7,221 nucleotides of DNA from Patescibacteria group bacterium (GTDB lineage Bacteria; Patescibacteriota; Gracilibacteria; UBA1369; PNNO01). Shown piece after piece: positions 6,996 to 7,221 of this stretch. Numbering within the stretch: position 1 is the first letter of the stretch; every line of letters begins with the position of its first letter. The stretch spans positions 1 through 7,221 of the forward strand of contig JAHJMX010000106.1 in assembly GCA_018821175.1 (NCBI GenBank). The letters are read 5' to 3'. The position numbers and the translations under genes were made by a program. Under the pieces are notes generated by a model. That model searched no databases. It was not told the origin of the DNA and worked only from the letters and a program-made list of their open reading frames with translations.

Positions 6996-7019
6996 ATCTC
7001 TCGTTTAATAAAATATGAT

Positions 7020-7221
7020 TTAATTAACAAGGTGTTTTTCGAAATAAGAAGTAATGAGTTTTACTCCACTTTCCTTGTTCGAATTAGCTTGAGACATAAT
7101 GCTGCCTCTTTTTCTATCTTCATCTTCAGTGATTTTCTTGAATGTTTTCATTGCTTCTTCTTTTGCAGCATTGAGGGTATCTTGACCTTTTTTACGAAGA
7201 TCTACTTTGTAATATTCAAGC
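7020..7221 (-). CDS. ahaH: V/A-type ATPase subunit H/G (peripheral stalk), C-terminal part (cut by right edge)
   Basis: Only the last 66 codons and a TAA stop at 7022-7020 are in the window. They encode a charged, proline-free helix beginning LEYYKVDLRKKGQDTLNAAK and ending ITSYFEKHLVN. Such a pattern, with Ala/Lys/Glu heptads and a final hydrophobic turn, fits the C-terminal end of the H/G subunit that forms the peripheral-stalk coiled coil with E. The position immediately upstream of subunit I, 24 bases away, is exactly where archaeal ahaH and E. hirae ntpF lie, and this carries most of the weight, because coiled coils have low sequence specificity. The start codon and N-terminal half are outside the window. 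Confidence 0.82.
   Translation of the reverse strand, partial: LEYYKVDLRKKGQDTLNAAKEEAMKTFKKITEDEDRKRGSIMSQANSNKESGVKLITSYFEKHLVN

Noticed and set aside
501..7019. Possible reassigned UGA (for example UGA as glycine, seen in some candidate-phylum bacteria)
   Set aside because: No in-frame UGA interrupts any of the genes, and glycines at conserved motifs are written GGN. All seven stops are TAA, which fits low GC but is not evidence of recoding.
1..7221. F-type ATP synthase or flagellar/type III ATPase operon
   Set aside because: The A subunit bulge domain, the double-hairpin K, the 673-residue I subunit and the C/E/F stalk proteins are specific to the V/A class.

Overview
The window lies wholly inside one operon on the minus strand. 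It encodes a V/A-type (archaeal-type) ATPase like those found in archaea and in scattered bacteria such as Enterococcus and clostridia. In transcription order, from the right end to the left, the genes are: H/G stalk subunit (3' end only), I (a-type stator/ion channel), K (c-ring), E (peripheral stalk), C (central-stalk socket), F (central-stalk rotor), A (catalytic) and B (non-catalytic nucleotide-binding, 5' end only). This H-I-K-E-C-F-A-B order is the classical archaeal/Enterococcus ntp layout. The next gene beyond the left edge would normally be subunit D.

Together the genes build a rotary machine. A and B form the hexameric head, F and C (with D) form the central shaft that sits on the K ring, E and H form the peripheral stalks, and I holds the ion half-channels against the ring. 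The K subunit carries the complete sodium-site signature known from Enterococcus hirae NtpK, so a Na+-coupled enzyme is the best prediction. No gene is broken, and every catalytic or channel residue I could check within the window is present. The B and H genes are cut by the window edges and were read directly from the sequence.

The organism is a low-GC prokaryote using ordinary UGA stop or unused UGA: glycine is written as GGN, and all seven stop codons seen are TAA. Gene starts mostly lack a recognisable Shine-Dalgarno sequence. The taxon cannot be fixed from this window. A low-GC bacterium with a transferred or ancestral V/A-ATPase (for instance a candidate-phylum bacterium or a Firmicute relative) fits, but this is a guess.

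The less ordinary content is in two intergenic gaps. The F-A gap (110 bases) holds GC-rich 18-base direct repeats and a hairpin, all built on the heptamer GCTTCGC (GCGAAGC in the transcript). The K-E gap (81 bases) holds an imperfect hairpin with no T-tract. Both sit where subunit stoichiometry in the complex changes. I found no sign of a wholly new system; this is essentially a conserved housekeeping-type operon with interesting spacers.
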